Positions 34,734 through 43,211 of a DNA stretch of 64,000 nt are shown here, piece by piece. The DNA is from Acidipropionibacterium timonense (GTDB lineage Bacteria; Actinomycetota; Actinomycetes; Propionibacteriales; Propionibacteriaceae). The stretch is taken from the NCBI RefSeq assembly GCF_900605005.1, contig NZ_LR027558.1:1835334-1899333 (forward strand), in the 5' to 3' direction. Both the position numbers and the translations under genes were made by a program. The notes beneath the pieces are model-generated. The model saw only the letters and a list, made by a program, of their open reading frames with translations. It did no database searches and had not been told where the DNA came from. Positions within the stretch are counted from its first letter, which is position 1. Each line of letters starts with the position of its first letter.

Positions 34734-34775
34734 GGTCGGCGCAATCCGGTCGGCGCAATCCGGTCGGCGCAAACC
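34734..34775. repeat. 14-bp tandem repeat, three units
   Basis: Units 34734-34747, 34748-34761 and 34762-34775 with core GGTCGGCGCAATCC; the third has one change. It lies 12 bp after the AlkZ-like stop, in the gap before the convergent pyridoxal kinase gene. Confidence 0.88.
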
Positions 34776-34826
34776 GGACGCGGCCGACGGGCGCCGCGGG
34801 CGGGCCCGCCAGGACGGGCCACCCGG

Positions 34827-35630
34827 TCAGGCCTGGTAGCAGCCCTGGTAGGCGTAGTCGAAGGGCGCCTTGCCGTGCATCCGGTGCTCGATGGCCGAGA
34901 CGACGACGTTCTTGGCGGTCCGGCAGGCGTCGAGCGGGGTCGCACCCTTGGCAAGCTCCGCAGTGACGGCGGCCGCCAGGGTGCACCCGGCACCGGAGAC
35001 CCGCTCCTGCCCGACAGCGGGCACCTCGAGCACCTCGAGGGTGCTGCCGTCGTAGAAGACGTCGAGGGCGGTACCGGTGTCCAGCAGGGTTCCGGCCTTG
35101 GCCAGGACGACCGGGACACCCTGGTCGTGGATGCGCTTGGCGGCGTCCTTGAGGGCCTCGACCGAGGTGATCTCGTCGACCCCGGCGAGGGTCTGGGTCT
35201 CGAAGAGGTTCGGCGTGATGACGTCGGCCAGCGGCAGCACCTGCGCACGCAGGGCGTTGTCGGTGTCGAGGGCGGCGCCGGGCTCCTGGCCCTTGCAGAT
35301 GAGGACGGGGTCGAGGACGACCTTGTCGAAGCGGTACTCACGCAGGGCGTCGGCGACGACGCCGATCGTCGTCGGGGTGCCGAGCATGCCGATCTTCACG
35401 GCGTCGATGTGGCTGTGGACGCCGACGGAGGCCTCGATCTGGTCGTGGATGACCTGCGGGTCGACCGGCACGAAGCGGTGGCCGAAGCCGTTGTTCGGGT
35501 CGAAGGAGACGATGCACGTCAACGCCGTGCACCCGTACACCCCGAGCTGGTGGAAGGTCTTGATGTCGGTCTGGGCCCCGGCTCCGCCGGTGGCCTCCGA
35601 GCCTGCAATGGCCAGTGCAATCTTCGTCAC
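34827..35630 (-). CDS. pdxK: pyridoxal kinase (ThiD-type fold)
   Basis: This 267-aa protein belongs to the HMP/pyridoxal kinase group. It has LAIAGSEATGGAGAQTDIKTFHQLGVYG at the N terminus, SFDPNNGF, KIGMLGTPTTI, VVLDPVLICKGQE, TPNLFET, DVFYDGSTLEVLEVPAV and the anion hole GAGCTLAAAVTAELA. The CKGQE, NLFE and DxxYDG segments are closer to the firmicute PdxK of this fold than to housekeeping ThiD. It should phosphorylate pyridoxal or related vitamers. No thi genes are adjacent. GTG 35630 is chosen because GACAAT lies 6 nt upstream; a longer ATG start at 35666 is possible. Confidence 0.82.
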   Translation of the reverse strand: MTKIALAIAGSEATGGAGAQTDIKTFHQLGVYGCTALTCIVSFDPNNGFGHRFVPVDPQVIHDQIEASVGVHSHIDAVKIGMLGTPTTIGVVADALREYRFDKVVLDPVLICKGQEPGAALDTDNALRAQVLPLADVITPNLFETQTLAGVDEITSVEALKDAAKRIHDQGVPVVLAKAGTLLDTGTALDVFYDGSTLEVLEVPAVGQERVSGAGCTLAAAVTAELAKGATPLDACRTAKNVVVSAIEHRMHGKAPFDYAYQGCYQA

Positions 35631-35636
35631 CGGGCC

Positions 35637-35642
35637 ATTGTC
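35637..35642 (-). promoter_or_regulatory. -10 element, leaderless start of pdxK
   Basis: GACAAT on the minus strand, then GGCCCG, then GTG 35630. It argues against the upstream ATG at 35666. Confidence 0.45.
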
Positions 35643-35717
35643 CACCCCCGGACGGGCGCGGCGCATCGGATCGCCCCCGTCGAGCGACTCGTCTTTCCGC
35701 CCTTTCCGCCCGCCGGT

Positions 35718-36587
35718 TCAGGCCGTGCGCTCCGGCCTGCCCTCGCCGACCAGCACCTCGCCCACACGCGCCGCGTAGTAGGCAGCCACCGGCAACCCGG
35801 CCACCTCGTCGACCGGGATCCTCATGTCGTAGAGCATCGCGAGGTGGTCGGGGTCCATGACCTGGCGCGGTGTCCCCTGCCAGCGCACCCGGCCGTCCCT
35901 CATGCCGACCATGTGGTCCGACCAGGCCGCGGCGATGTTGACGTCATGGATGACACAGACCACCGTCCTGCCCTCGTCGGCCAGATCACGGGCCACCGCC
36001 ATGACCTGCACCATGTGCGTGAGGTCGAGGTTGTTGAGGGGCTCGTCGAGCAGGACGAACCGGGTGTCCTGGGCCAGGACCATGGCGATCCGCACGAGCT
36101 GACGCTGCCCACCCGACAACTCCGTCATGCGGCGTCCGGCCAGGTCGGCCACCCCGACCCGGTCGAGGGCGGCCTCGACGAGCTCACGGTCGACCGTGCC
36201 GGGATGCCCGCGGTGGTGCGGGAACCGCCCGAACGAGACGAGCTCACGGACGGTGAGCCCACCCTCGACCGGGGAGGACTGGCGCAGCACCGCCAGACTC
36301 CTGGCGATCCTCCGCGAGTCGGTCCGGTGGACGTCGAGCCCGTCGACCCACACCTCACCGGCTGCCGGGCGGATGAGTCGGGACAGGACGGCCAGGAGGG
36401 TCGACTTGCCCGCCCCGTTGGGGCCGATGAGGCTCACCAGACCACCGTCGAGATCGAGGTCGACGTCGGCCAGGACGAGCTGGGACCCGTAGGAGTGGCT
36501 CACCGACCGTGCGTGCAGTCCCGGGCCCCGGGGGTCGCAGGACGCGGCGTCGGCGTGGTGCGAGCGGGTGAGCGGCGAGATGGTCAT
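35718..36587 (-). CDS. siderophore ABC transporter ATP-binding protein
   Basis: This 289-aa ATPase of the FepC/YclP type has Walker A GPNGAGKS, ARSLAVLRQSSPVEGGLTVRELVSFGRFPHHRG, the signature LSGGQRQLVRIAMVLAQD, Walker B FVLLDEPLNNLDL and the H-loop IHD in VCVIHDVN. The LNNLD form and FGRFPHH are typical of iron-siderophore importers. GGAAAGGA lies upstream of ATG 36587, and the gene overlaps the preceding permease by 4 bp. It is the last gene of the four-gene importer operon behind the iron box at 39689. Confidence 0.9.
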   Translation of the reverse strand: MTISPLTRSHHADAASCDPRGPGLHARSVSHSYGSQLVLADVDLDLDGGLVSLIGPNGAGKSTLLAVLSRLIRPAAGEVWVDGLDVHRTDSRRIARSLAVLRQSSPVEGGLTVRELVSFGRFPHHRGHPGTVDRELVEAALDRVGVADLAGRRMTELSGGQRQLVRIAMVLAQDTRFVLLDEPLNNLDLTHMVQVMAVARDLADEGRTVVCVIHDVNIAAAWSDHMVGMRDGRVRWQGTPRQVMDPDHLAMLYDMRIPVDEVAGLPVAAYYAARVGEVLVGEGRPERTA

Positions 36588-37591
36588 GACCGATCCTTTC
36601 CGGACAGCAGGAGGACGAGGAAGACGACGCCACCGGCGAGTTCGATGACGACCGACAGGGATGCCTCGAGCGAGATCGTCCGCAGCACCCACTGGCCACC
36701 GACCAGGGCGATGACGCCGAGCAGGACGGCGGCCGGCAGGGCGGCTCCGTGGCGGCGTCCCACCAGGGCGTAGGCGGCGTTCGACACGACGAGACCGAAG
36801 AAGGCGACCGGTCCGACGAGGGCCGTCGACACGGACATGAGGACGGCGCAGACGACGAGGACGGCGATGGTCATCCGGTCATGGTCGACACCGAGTCCGA
36901 CGGCGTCGTCACGTCCCAGGAGCATGACGTCGAGTCGGTGTCGCCACGCCACGAGAGCTGTCAGGCAGGCCGTGACGACGACGGCGGCGACCGTCAGGAG
37001 GCGGGCGTCGACGGCGGTGAAGGAGGCGAACATCGCCTGCTGCACCGACAGATGACTCGTGGGGTCCATGATCCGCACGAGGTACCCCTGACCCGACCGG
37101 ACGACCGCGGCCACGACGAGACCGATGAGCAGCAGGAGGTCGAGCGGCACCCGCCAACGCACCATGAGCCAGCCGTAGAGGCCGCAGGTGATGGCCACCA
37201 TGGCGGCCCCCGACAGCGCCGCCTGACCGACGACGCCGAGGCTCGACTGCCCGGAGACGAGGATGATCGCGGTGCGCACGAGCAGGTGGATGGCGTCCAT
37301 CCCGAGCAGGGACGGGGTGAGGATGCGGTTGGCGGTGATCGTCTGGAAGGTCACCGTGGAGGCCCCTACCGCGGCGGCGACGAGCACCATGGCGCCGACC
37401 TGGCGGGCCGCGTGGTCGAGGGTGAAGGAGAACAGTCGGGTCCCCGGTTCGCCGCGGACGAGGTCGCCCAGGAGCAGCGCCAGGAGCGCGGCCGCCAGGA
37501 GGGACAGGCCCAGCAGCACCAGGGTCGTCTGGGGGACGACGGGCCGGGTGGGCTGGCGGACCGCGACCGGTTCGGACAGGACGGACGCCAT
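36584..37591 (-). CDS. siderophore ABC transporter permease, FecCD family (second)
   Basis: This 335-aa FecCD permease has about nine or ten membrane segments. TANRILTPSLLGMDAIHLLVRTAII marks the conserved entry, and the SFTAVDARLL loop and LGRDDAVGLGVDHDR (coupling region for the ATPase) follow. It resembles YclO/FatC. The ATG at 37591 shares one base with the stop of the first permease, and the end overlaps the ATPase by 4 bp. With the first permease it would form the heterodimeric channel. Confidence 0.88.
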   Translation of the reverse strand: MASVLSEPVAVRQPTRPVVPQTTLVLLGLSLLAAALLALLLGDLVRGEPGTRLFSFTLDHAARQVGAMVLVAAAVGASTVTFQTITANRILTPSLLGMDAIHLLVRTAIILVSGQSSLGVVGQAALSGAAMVAITCGLYGWLMVRWRVPLDLLLLIGLVVAAVVRSGQGYLVRIMDPTSHLSVQQAMFASFTAVDARLLTVAAVVVTACLTALVAWRHRLDVMLLGRDDAVGLGVDHDRMTIAVLVVCAVLMSVSTALVGPVAFFGLVVSNAAYALVGRRHGAALPAAVLLGVIALVGGQWVLRTISLEASLSVVIELAGGVVFLVLLLSGKDRS

Positions 37592-38667
37592 CACGCCCTC
37601 CCCCGCGCCGGCGCCGCGAGACGTCCCAGGGCCACGAGGAGGACGCCGCCACCGACGATCCCCATGACCGTGCCCACCGGGACCTCGCCGACGCCGTGGA
37701 ATCCCCGCCCCAGAAGGCCATTCGTCAGTGCCGGCAGCACTCGCCCGAGGACGTCGCAGCCGACGACCATGGCGGCCCCGCAGCAGGCGACCCACCCGAC
37801 GGTGCGACGGGTGTCGTCACCCAGGAGGAGCCGGACGAGGTTGGGCACGACGAGCCCGAGGAAGGGCAGCGCACCGACGGTGACGACGACGACGGCGCTG
37901 ACCACCGAGACGACCCCCATGCCCAGGGCCATGATCCGGGCGTGGGACAGGCCGAGGTTCGTCGTGACGTCCGATCCCAGGCCGGCGATGGTGAACCGGT
38001 CTGCGGCCAGCCAGGCGACGACGCACGGGACCCCGACGATCCACAACAGCTCGTAGCGACCGGCGATGACGGCCGAGAGGTCGCCGGTCATCCACGTGCC
38101 GAGCATCTGCATGAGGTCGGTGTTCATGGCGACCAGGGCGGCGACCGAGTCGATGACGCCGGCGAGCATCATCCCCACCAGGGGCACCATGAGGACCCCC
38201 CTGGTCCGCACCAGGCTGATGACCCCGAGGAAGAGGGCGGTCCCGGTCAGGGCGGCCAGCGTCGCCACGAGCATCCGCCCCATGACGGGCAGCCCCGGGG
38301 CGAGGACCATGGCCAGCACCAGCCCGAGCCCGGCCGACTGGGTCGTCCCGGTCGTCGTCGGCTCGACGAAGCGGTTGGCCGTGAGCACCTGCATGATCTG
38401 TCCGCACAGCGCCATCGACGCGCCAGCGAGCAGGGCCGCCGCCGTTCTCGGCAGTCGGGAGTCGAGCAGGACGACCCACTGGTTGGCGGTGAGTCGACCG
38501 GAGACGAGGTCGGACAGCGGCACGTCCGCGGCCCCGACGAGGACGCTCACTGTGGTGAGGGCCACCAGCGTGCCGATGGCGACCGCCCAGGAGCCGCGGA
38601 CCGGACCGATGGTGCGTCGCGCCGGGGCCATCGCCGTGGGGTGGGACGTGCGCGTCACGACGCTCAC
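37591..38667 (-). CDS. siderophore ABC transporter permease, FecCD family (first)
   Basis: This 358-aa FecCD permease has DSRLPRTAAALLAGASMALCGQIMQVLTANRFVEPTTTGTTQSAGLGL, the conserved start of the transport core, LGTWMTGDLSAV, and GALPFLGLVVPNLVRLLLGDDTRR. It resembles YclN/FatD. The GTG at 38667 overlaps the substrate-binding gene stop (GTGA), so the first 15-20 residues before the first membrane segment are a short cytoplasmic lead. An internal ATG (MAPARR) is an alternative start. Confidence 0.88.
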   Translation of the reverse strand: MSVVTRTSHPTAMAPARRTIGPVRGSWAVAIGTLVALTTVSVLVGAADVPLSDLVSGRLTANQWVVLLDSRLPRTAAALLAGASMALCGQIMQVLTANRFVEPTTTGTTQSAGLGLVLAMVLAPGLPVMGRMLVATLAALTGTALFLGVISLVRTRGVLMVPLVGMMLAGVIDSVAALVAMNTDLMQMLGTWMTGDLSAVIAGRYELLWIVGVPCVVAWLAADRFTIAGLGSDVTTNLGLSHARIMALGMGVVSVVSAVVVVTVGALPFLGLVVPNLVRLLLGDDTRRTVGWVACCGAAMVVGCDVLGRVLPALTNGLLGRGFHGVGEVPVGTVMGIVGGGVLLVALGRLAAPARGRA

Positions 38668-39587
38668 GCCCGCTCGACCGCCTTCGCGATGTCGTCGATC
38701 ATGAGACCCATCGTCGTCAGACCACCGCCGACGAGGTACCAGGAGGGTCCGTCGAGATAGCCGATGCGCCCCTGCCTGGCGGCCTTCGTGGCGGCGATGA
38801 TCGTGTTGTCGAGCACCTTGGCGGCCGGCTGGGCGTCGGCCTGACCGATGGCCCGGTCGCGGTCGAGGACGAGGATCGTCGTCGGGTCGAGCTGGGCGAC
38901 CGCCTCCATCGACATCGGAGTGCCGTGGCGTCCGCCGGAGGCGCCGGAGGCCTTGAGGGCGGGGGTGAGGCCCAGCTCGTTGAAGATGAGGTCGAACCGC
39001 GACCCGGCGCCGAAGGCCGAGAGCTTGCCACCGGAGACCATGAGGACGAGGGTCGGCCCCGCGGTCGACGCCTTCGCGCGCACCGCGGCGACCTTGCTGT
39101 CGATCGTGGCGAGAGCCTTGGTCGCAGCGTCACCGGCCCCGTAGAGATCGGCCAGGCGGGTGACGATCTGCCGGTTGTGGGCGATCGTGCCCTTGGACCC
39201 GTCGACCTGGGTGTCGATGAGCTGCGCACCGATCTTGGCCAGCTCCGACTTCTTGTCCTCCTGTCGGCCCCCGTAGCAGATGACGTCGGGCTGGGCCGAG
39301 GCGACCTTGTCGATGTCGACGTCCTTGAGCCCGCCGACGTTGACGATCGAGCTCGAGGTGTAGGCCTTGGCCAGGGCCGGCGGCAGCGCCTTCCTCGTGA
39401 GCCCGACCACGGCGTCGGCCCGGCCCAGGGCGGCCAGGGTGTCGGCGGCGGCGAACTCGAGGACCACGGCGCGCTTGGTCGAGGGGCTGGGGGTGGACCC
39501 GGCACTCGTCGTCCGGCCGCAGCCGACCAGTGGGGCGACGGCCAGGGCGGTCGCGGTGGCGAGGAAGGATCGTCGACTGAAGGACAT
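38664..39587 (-). CDS. siderophore-binding lipoprotein, CeuE/FatB/YclQ type
   Basis: This 307-aa receptor has a twin-arginine-like signal (SFSRRSFLATATALAV) ending in the lipobox LVGC, so it may be exported folded and then lipidated. The bilobal fold shows VVLEFAAADTLAALG, VGGLKDVDIDKVASAQPDVI, MEAVAQLDPTTILVLDRDRAIGQ and LDNTIIAATKAARQGRIGYLDGPSWYLVGGGL. The DRDxAIG and LD..WYL..GG segments mark the CeuE/YclQ group, which binds catecholate siderophores. ATG 39587 is chosen for the AGGAA site just upstream. It is the first gene of the operon under the iron box. Confidence 0.88.
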   Translation of the reverse strand: MSFSRRSFLATATALAVAPLVGCGRTTSAGSTPSPSTKRAVVLEFAAADTLAALGRADAVVGLTRKALPPALAKAYTSSSIVNVGGLKDVDIDKVASAQPDVICYGGRQEDKKSELAKIGAQLIDTQVDGSKGTIAHNRQIVTRLADLYGAGDAATKALATIDSKVAAVRAKASTAGPTLVLMVSGGKLSAFGAGSRFDLIFNELGLTPALKASGASGGRHGTPMSMEAVAQLDPTTILVLDRDRAIGQADAQPAAKVLDNTIIAATKAARQGRIGYLDGPSWYLVGGGLTTMGLMIDDIAKAVERA

Positions 39588-39688
39588 GTCGTTCCTGACG
39601 TCATGGTCCGCGTCGGCGTGGGATCGGGTCGGCGGGGCCGCCATCATTTACGCAACGCGAACGTGCTCATAATTGGACAGCGATGAAA

Positions 39689-39707
39689 TTAGCATAGGCT
39701 TACCTAA
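39689..39707. promoter_or_regulatory. iron box (DtxR/IdeR-type operator) of the siderophore importer
   Basis: TTAGCATAGGCTTACCTAA matches the 19-bp DtxR/IdeR consensus TTAGGTTAGGCTAACCTAA at 16 of 19 positions. On the minus strand it contains TATGCT, a possible -10, so iron-loaded repressor would block transcription of the four-gene operon. It lies about 100 bp upstream of ATG 39587. Confidence 0.8.
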
Positions 39708-39820
39708 GTTTCACCTCACGGCGTCCACATGAGCGTGCGACAGCGGCCCAGCGGTGGGCCGCGCACGGACACACGCACCACGAGCCGGAGCGCGCGACCG
39801 GCACACTCGCACCGTCGTCC

Positions 39821-40330
39821 TCAGCGGCCGGTGGTCGGTACCCCACGCTCGGTCATGAAGGGCTCGCCGGCCGGCGCCAGGGCGGCTGCCACGGTCCGGG
39901 CGTGCTGATCGCCCATCGGCATCGGCGGCAGGGCGTCGACCGGGAACCATCCCACGGCACTCGACTCGTCGTCGCCGACCTCGGGCTCGCCGCCGACCCA
40001 CCGGCAGACGAAGGCATGATCGAGGAACTGGCAGCGGTCCCCGTTGGGATAGGTCATCGCGGGCCCGGCGTTGAGCCCGAGGAACCGCTCGACCTCGATG
40101 TCGACGCCGGCCTCCTCCCTGGCCTCGCGCACGACGGTGCGGTCGGGGCACTCCCCCGGTTCGACGATGCCGCAGATCGGGGTCCAGACACCGGTGTCGG
40201 ACCGCCGCACCATGAGCAGCTCGCGGCGCTCCTCGGGGCCACGCAGGACGACGCCGATCGCCCCGGACAGCCACAGCAGGTCGTGGCCGACGGTGCGGCG
40301 CAGGGACGTGATGAACTCCGGTGTCGGCAT
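39821..40330 (-). CDS. NUDIX hydrolase
   Basis: This 169-aa protein has a complete Nudix box (GIVEPGECPDRTVVREAREEAGV, fitting Gx5Ex7REUxEExGU) starting near residue 54. Before it is GVVLRGPEERRELLMVRRSDTGVW; after it is FLDHAFVCRWVGGEPEVGDDESSAVGWFPVDALP. This layout is usual for enzymes hydrolysing nucleoside diphosphate derivatives; substrate unknown. TAGGGT lies 6 nt before the ATG. It is divergent from the carboxylase alpha gene, and copy 5 of the inverted-arm element lies between them. Confidence 0.9.
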   Translation of the reverse strand: MPTPEFITSLRRTVGHDLLWLSGAIGVVLRGPEERRELLMVRRSDTGVWTPICGIVEPGECPDRTVVREAREEAGVDIEVERFLGLNAGPAMTYPNGDRCQFLDHAFVCRWVGGEPEVGDDESSAVGWFPVDALPPMPMGDQHARTVAAALAPAGEPFMTERGVPTTGR

Positions 40331-40336
40331 GACCCC

Positions 40337-40342
40337 ACCCTA
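40337..40342 (-). promoter_or_regulatory. -10 element, leaderless start of the NUDIX gene
   Basis: TAGGGT on the minus strand, then GGGGTC, then ATG 40330. Confidence 0.55.
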
Positions 40343-40401
40343 GTGAGGCTGCGGCCCGGCCAGCGTCCGGTCCTGCGCCACCCTGTCCGCACCCCATGAC
40401 C

Positions 40402-40469
40402 GCAATGTGGCACCGGATCCGCCCCGACCCGAGTTCGCGACGTTCACACCCCGACTTGCGCCACATTGC
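40402..40469. repeat. paired inverted-arm element, copy 5 (NUDIX-carboxylase gap)
   Basis: GCAATGTGGC at 40402-40411 and GCCACATTGC at 40460-40469, 48-bp spacer, with outward extension TGACC and (one change) CGTCA. The right arm falls where the -35 of the carboxylase alpha promoter should be. Confidence 0.92.
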
Positions 40470-40483
40470 CGTCACCCAGCCCA

Positions 40484-40489
40484 TAGACT
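40484..40489 (+). promoter_or_regulatory. -10 element of the carboxylase alpha gene
   Basis: TAGACT, 44 nt before ATG 40534, leaving a leader that carries GGAGATGGAGG. Its expected -35 (about 40461-40466) lies inside the right arm of the inverted-arm element. Confidence 0.45.
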
Positions 40490-40533
40490 GATCGGGCAGG
40501 GGACCAACCCGCGACATTCCGGGAGATGGAGGC

Positions 40534-42312
40534 ATGGTGGCCAGGACCATTCGACGCGTGCTCATCGCGAACCGGGGCGAGATCGCGGTGCGGGTGATCC
40601 GCGCCGCCAAGGACTGCGGGATCACCTCGGTCGCCGTCTACGCCGACTCCGATTCCGAGAGCCTCTTCGTCAAGCTCGCGGACGAGGCCTACGCGCTCAA
40701 CGGCACGACCCCCGCCCAGACCTACCTCGACGTCGAGAAGATCCTCGACATCGCTCGTCGCGCCGAGGTCGACGCGATCCATCCCGGCTACGGATTCCTC
40801 TCCGAGAACGCCGACTTCGCCCAGGCCGTCATCGACGCCGGCATCATCTGGGTGGGGCCGCCGCCGGAGGCCATCCGATCCCTCGGCGACAAGGTGCAGG
40901 CCCGCCACATCGCCCAGAAGGTCGGCGCTCCCCTCGTCCCCGGCACCCCCGATCCCGTGGCCGACGCCGACGAGGTCGTCGCCTTCGCCCGAGAGCACGG
41001 CCTGCCCATCGCCATCAAGGCTGCCTTCGGCGGTGGCGGACGAGGCCTCAAGGTGGCCCGGCGGATGGACGAGGTCGCCGAGCTCTACGAGTCGGCGGTC
41101 CGCGAGGCCGTCACCGCGTTCGGGCGCGGCGAGTGCTTCGTCGAGCGCTACCTCGACCGCCCGCGCCACGTCGAGACCCAGTGTGTCGCCGACCAGTACG
41201 GCGTCGTCCAGATCATCTCGACCCGCGACTGCTCCCTCCAGCGGCGCCACCAGAAGCTCGTCGAGGAGGCCCCGGCCCCGTTCCTCAGCCAGGAGCAGAT
41301 CGATCGGCTCTACTCCTCCTCCAAGGCCATCCTCAAGGAGGCCGGATACGTCGGCGCGGGCACCTGTGAGTTCCTTGTGGGCCAGGACGGCACGATCAGC
41401 TTCCTCGAGGTCAACACCCGGCTCCAGGTGGAGCACCCGGTGTCCGAGGAGGTCGCCGGCGTCGACCTCGTGCGGCTCATGTTCCACGTCGCGCAGGGCG
41501 GTCACCTCGAGGACCGTGACCCGCAGCTGCGTGGGCACTCCATCGAGTTCCGGATCAACGCCGAGGACCCCGGACTGGGCTTCATGCCCGCCCCGGGCAC
41601 CCTCACCGCCTGGCTGCCGCCGACGGGCCCCGGAGTGCGGGTCGACGAGGGCTACCACGCCGGCATGACGGTGCCGGGAGCCTTCGACTCGCTCATCGGC
41701 AAGCTCATCGTCACCGGCGCCGACCGCGCGCAGGCCATCGAGCGTGCCCGCCGCGCCCTCGACGAGATGGTCATCGAGGGCATGCCCACCGTCATCCCCT
41801 TCGACCGGGTCGTCGTCCGCGAGCCGGCCTTCACCGCCGAGGACGGCACCTTCGGCGTCTTCACCGACTGGATCGAGACCGATTTCCGCAACGAGATCGA
41901 CTCCTACACCGGAGATCTGGGCAACCCCGAGGAGACCGACCCCCCGCGCACGGTCGTCGTCGAGGTCAACGGCAAGCGGGTCGAGGTGCGCCTGCCCGCC
42001 TCCCTCCAGGCCCCGCGGCAGGGGTCGACGACCCGCTCGAAGCGGCCGACGAAGCGCTCCCGGGGTGGGCATCGGCCCGCCCAGCCGTCCGGCAACGCCC
42101 TGGCCAGCCCCATGCAGGGCACCATCGTCAAGGTGAGCGTCGTCGAGGGCGAGGAGGTCTCCGAGGGAGACCAGATCGTCGTTCTCGAGGCCATGAAGAT
42201 GGAGCAGCCCCTGGTCGCGCACCGGGCCGGCATCATCCGCAACCTCATCGCCGAGCCGGGCACGACTGTCGCCTCCGGCGAGGTCATCTGCGAGATCACC
42301 GACCCGTCCTGA
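40534..42312 (+). CDS. accA: acetyl/propionyl-CoA carboxylase alpha subunit (biotin carboxylase + BCCP)
   Basis: This 592-aa protein combines biotin carboxylase (residues 1-450) with a C-terminal biotin carrier domain (about 515-592). Marks: [52 protein letters not shown] (ATP-grasp glycine loop), [46 protein letters not shown] and EAMKMEQPL, with biotinylated K555. A basic linker ([12 protein letters not shown]) joins the parts. It should pair with the beta and epsilon subunits encoded at 28561-30386. GGAGATGGAGG precedes ATG 40534. A strong hairpin follows the stop. Rv3285 (AccA3) is the counterpart. Confidence 0.95.
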   Translation: MVARTIRRVLIANRGEIAVRVIRAAKDCGITSVAVYADSDSESLFVKLADEAYALNGTTPAQTYLDVEKILDIARRAEVDAIHPGYGFLSENADFAQAVIDAGIIWVGPPPEAIRSLGDKVQARHIAQKVGAPLVPGTPDPVADADEVVAFAREHGLPIAIKAAFGGGGRGLKVARRMDEVAELYESAVREAVTAFGRGECFVERYLDRPRHVETQCVADQYGVVQIISTRDCSLQRRHQKLVEEAPAPFLSQEQIDRLYSSSKAILKEAGYVGAGTCEFLVGQDGTISFLEVNTRLQVEHPVSEEVAGVDLVRLMFHVAQGGHLEDRDPQLRGHSIEFRINAEDPGLGFMPAPGTLTAWLPPTGPGVRVDEGYHAGMTVPGAFDSLIGKLIVTGADRAQAIERARRALDEMVIEGMPTVIPFDRVVVREPAFTAEDGTFGVFTDWIETDFRNEIDSYTGDLGNPEETDPPRTVVVEVNGKRVEVRLPASLQAPRQGSTTRSKRPTKRSRGGHRPAQPSGNALASPMQGTIVKVSVVEGEEVSEGDQIVVLEAMKMEQPLVAHRAGIIRNLIAEPGTTVASGEVICEITDPS

Positions 42313-42322
42313 CCCAGCGCAC

Positions 42323-42355
42323 CCCTGCTCGCGGACCCGGGGTCCTCGAGCAGGG
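42323..42355 (+). terminator. strong hairpin after the carboxylase alpha gene
   Basis: CCCTGCTCG and CGAGCAGGG form a perfect 9-bp stem, continued inside by GGACC-CGG-GGTCC after one mismatch. It starts 11 bp after the stop codon. There is no U-tract. Confidence 0.7.
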
Positions 42356-42448
42356 TCCGCGGAGGCCCGCCCGTCCCTCGATCCTGTGATGTCCCTGTGT
42401 CATCGCTCCGATCGCTGACCGCGAGTTGAGGCCCCTCCCCCCGGGCGG

Positions 42449-42454
42449 CATAGT
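42449..42454 (+). promoter_or_regulatory. -10 element, leaderless start of the 42461 gene
   Basis: CATAGT, then GGTTTC, then ATG 42461; a second in-frame ATG at 42470 lacks this spacing. Confidence 0.45.
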
Positions 42455-42460
42455 GGTTTC

Positions 42461-43204
42461 ATGCCGTTCATGTTGGGCCAGTTCCTCATCCTCGCACTCT
42501 TCGTGCTGGGGGCAGTGACGACCTTCTCGGCCCTGTCCCGATCCCAGCACCAGGCACGCGCCCTCGAGGCCGAGCGGGCGAAGGCGATCGAGGCCCAGGT
42601 GAACCGCATCCGGGGGGCCGCGGAGGACGACGTCACCTCCTTCGGCGAGGCGCTGCGCCAGCTGGACCTCGAGGTGGCGGGCTCGGAGCTGTCCGACGAG
42701 GCCCGTCAGGACTGGTCGCACGCCCTGGACTGCTACGACCGCGCCAAGACCCTGCTGGCCCAGGACAAGGGCACCGGCCAGGTGACCCTCGTCACCGAGG
42801 CCCTCGAGGAGGGACGCCACGCCATCGCCTGTGTCAAGGCGCGGGCGGCTGGCCAGCCGGTGCCGCAGATGCGTCCCCCGTGCTTCTTCGACCCGGCCCA
42901 CGGCCCCTCGACCACCGACATCATGTGGGCCCCCGACGGCGGCGTCGCCCGCAAGGTGCCGGCGTGCCAGGCCGACGCCACCCGTGTCCAGCAGGGCCGC
43001 TCGCCGTGGATCCGGACCGTCGCCGTCAACGGCAGCCAGGTGCCGTACTGGCAGGCGGGTCAGGACTACGCCCCGTGGATCCAGGGCTACTCCCGCCGCT
43101 ACGAGACGAATCCGGTCGTCACCGGCCTGGCCATCGGCGGGTTGGGGGCGCTGGGGCTGGGACTCTTCGGGGCACTCTTCGACGACGGCCCATTCGGCCC
43201 CTGA
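42461..43204 (+). CDS. hypothetical membrane-anchored protein
   Basis: This 247-aa protein has an N-terminal membrane segment (about residues 4-24), a helical, probably coiled-coil region (QARALEAERAKAIEAQVNRIRGAAEDDV to about 125), and a C-terminal module beginning PPCFFDPAHGPSTTDIMWAPDGGVARKVPACQADA. A glycine-rich hydrophobic segment (GLAIGGLGALGLGLFGALF) follows at the end. The CFFDP-HGPS...VPAC module is common in actinobacterial membrane proteins of unknown function, some with a terminal PPG-rich membrane loop. Its two cysteines could be paired outside the membrane. It ends 7 bp from the end of the convergent quinone reductase gene. Confidence 0.72.
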   Translation: MPFMLGQFLILALFVLGAVTTFSALSRSQHQARALEAERAKAIEAQVNRIRGAAEDDVTSFGEALRQLDLEVAGSELSDEARQDWSHALDCYDRAKTLLAQDKGTGQVTLVTEALEEGRHAIACVKARAAGQPVPQMRPPCFFDPAHGPSTTDIMWAPDGGVARKVPACQADATRVQQGRSPWIRTVAVNGSQVPYWQAGQDYAPWIQGYSRRYETNPVVTGLAIGGLGALGLGLFGALFDDGPFGP

Positions 43205-43211
43205 TCCGGCC

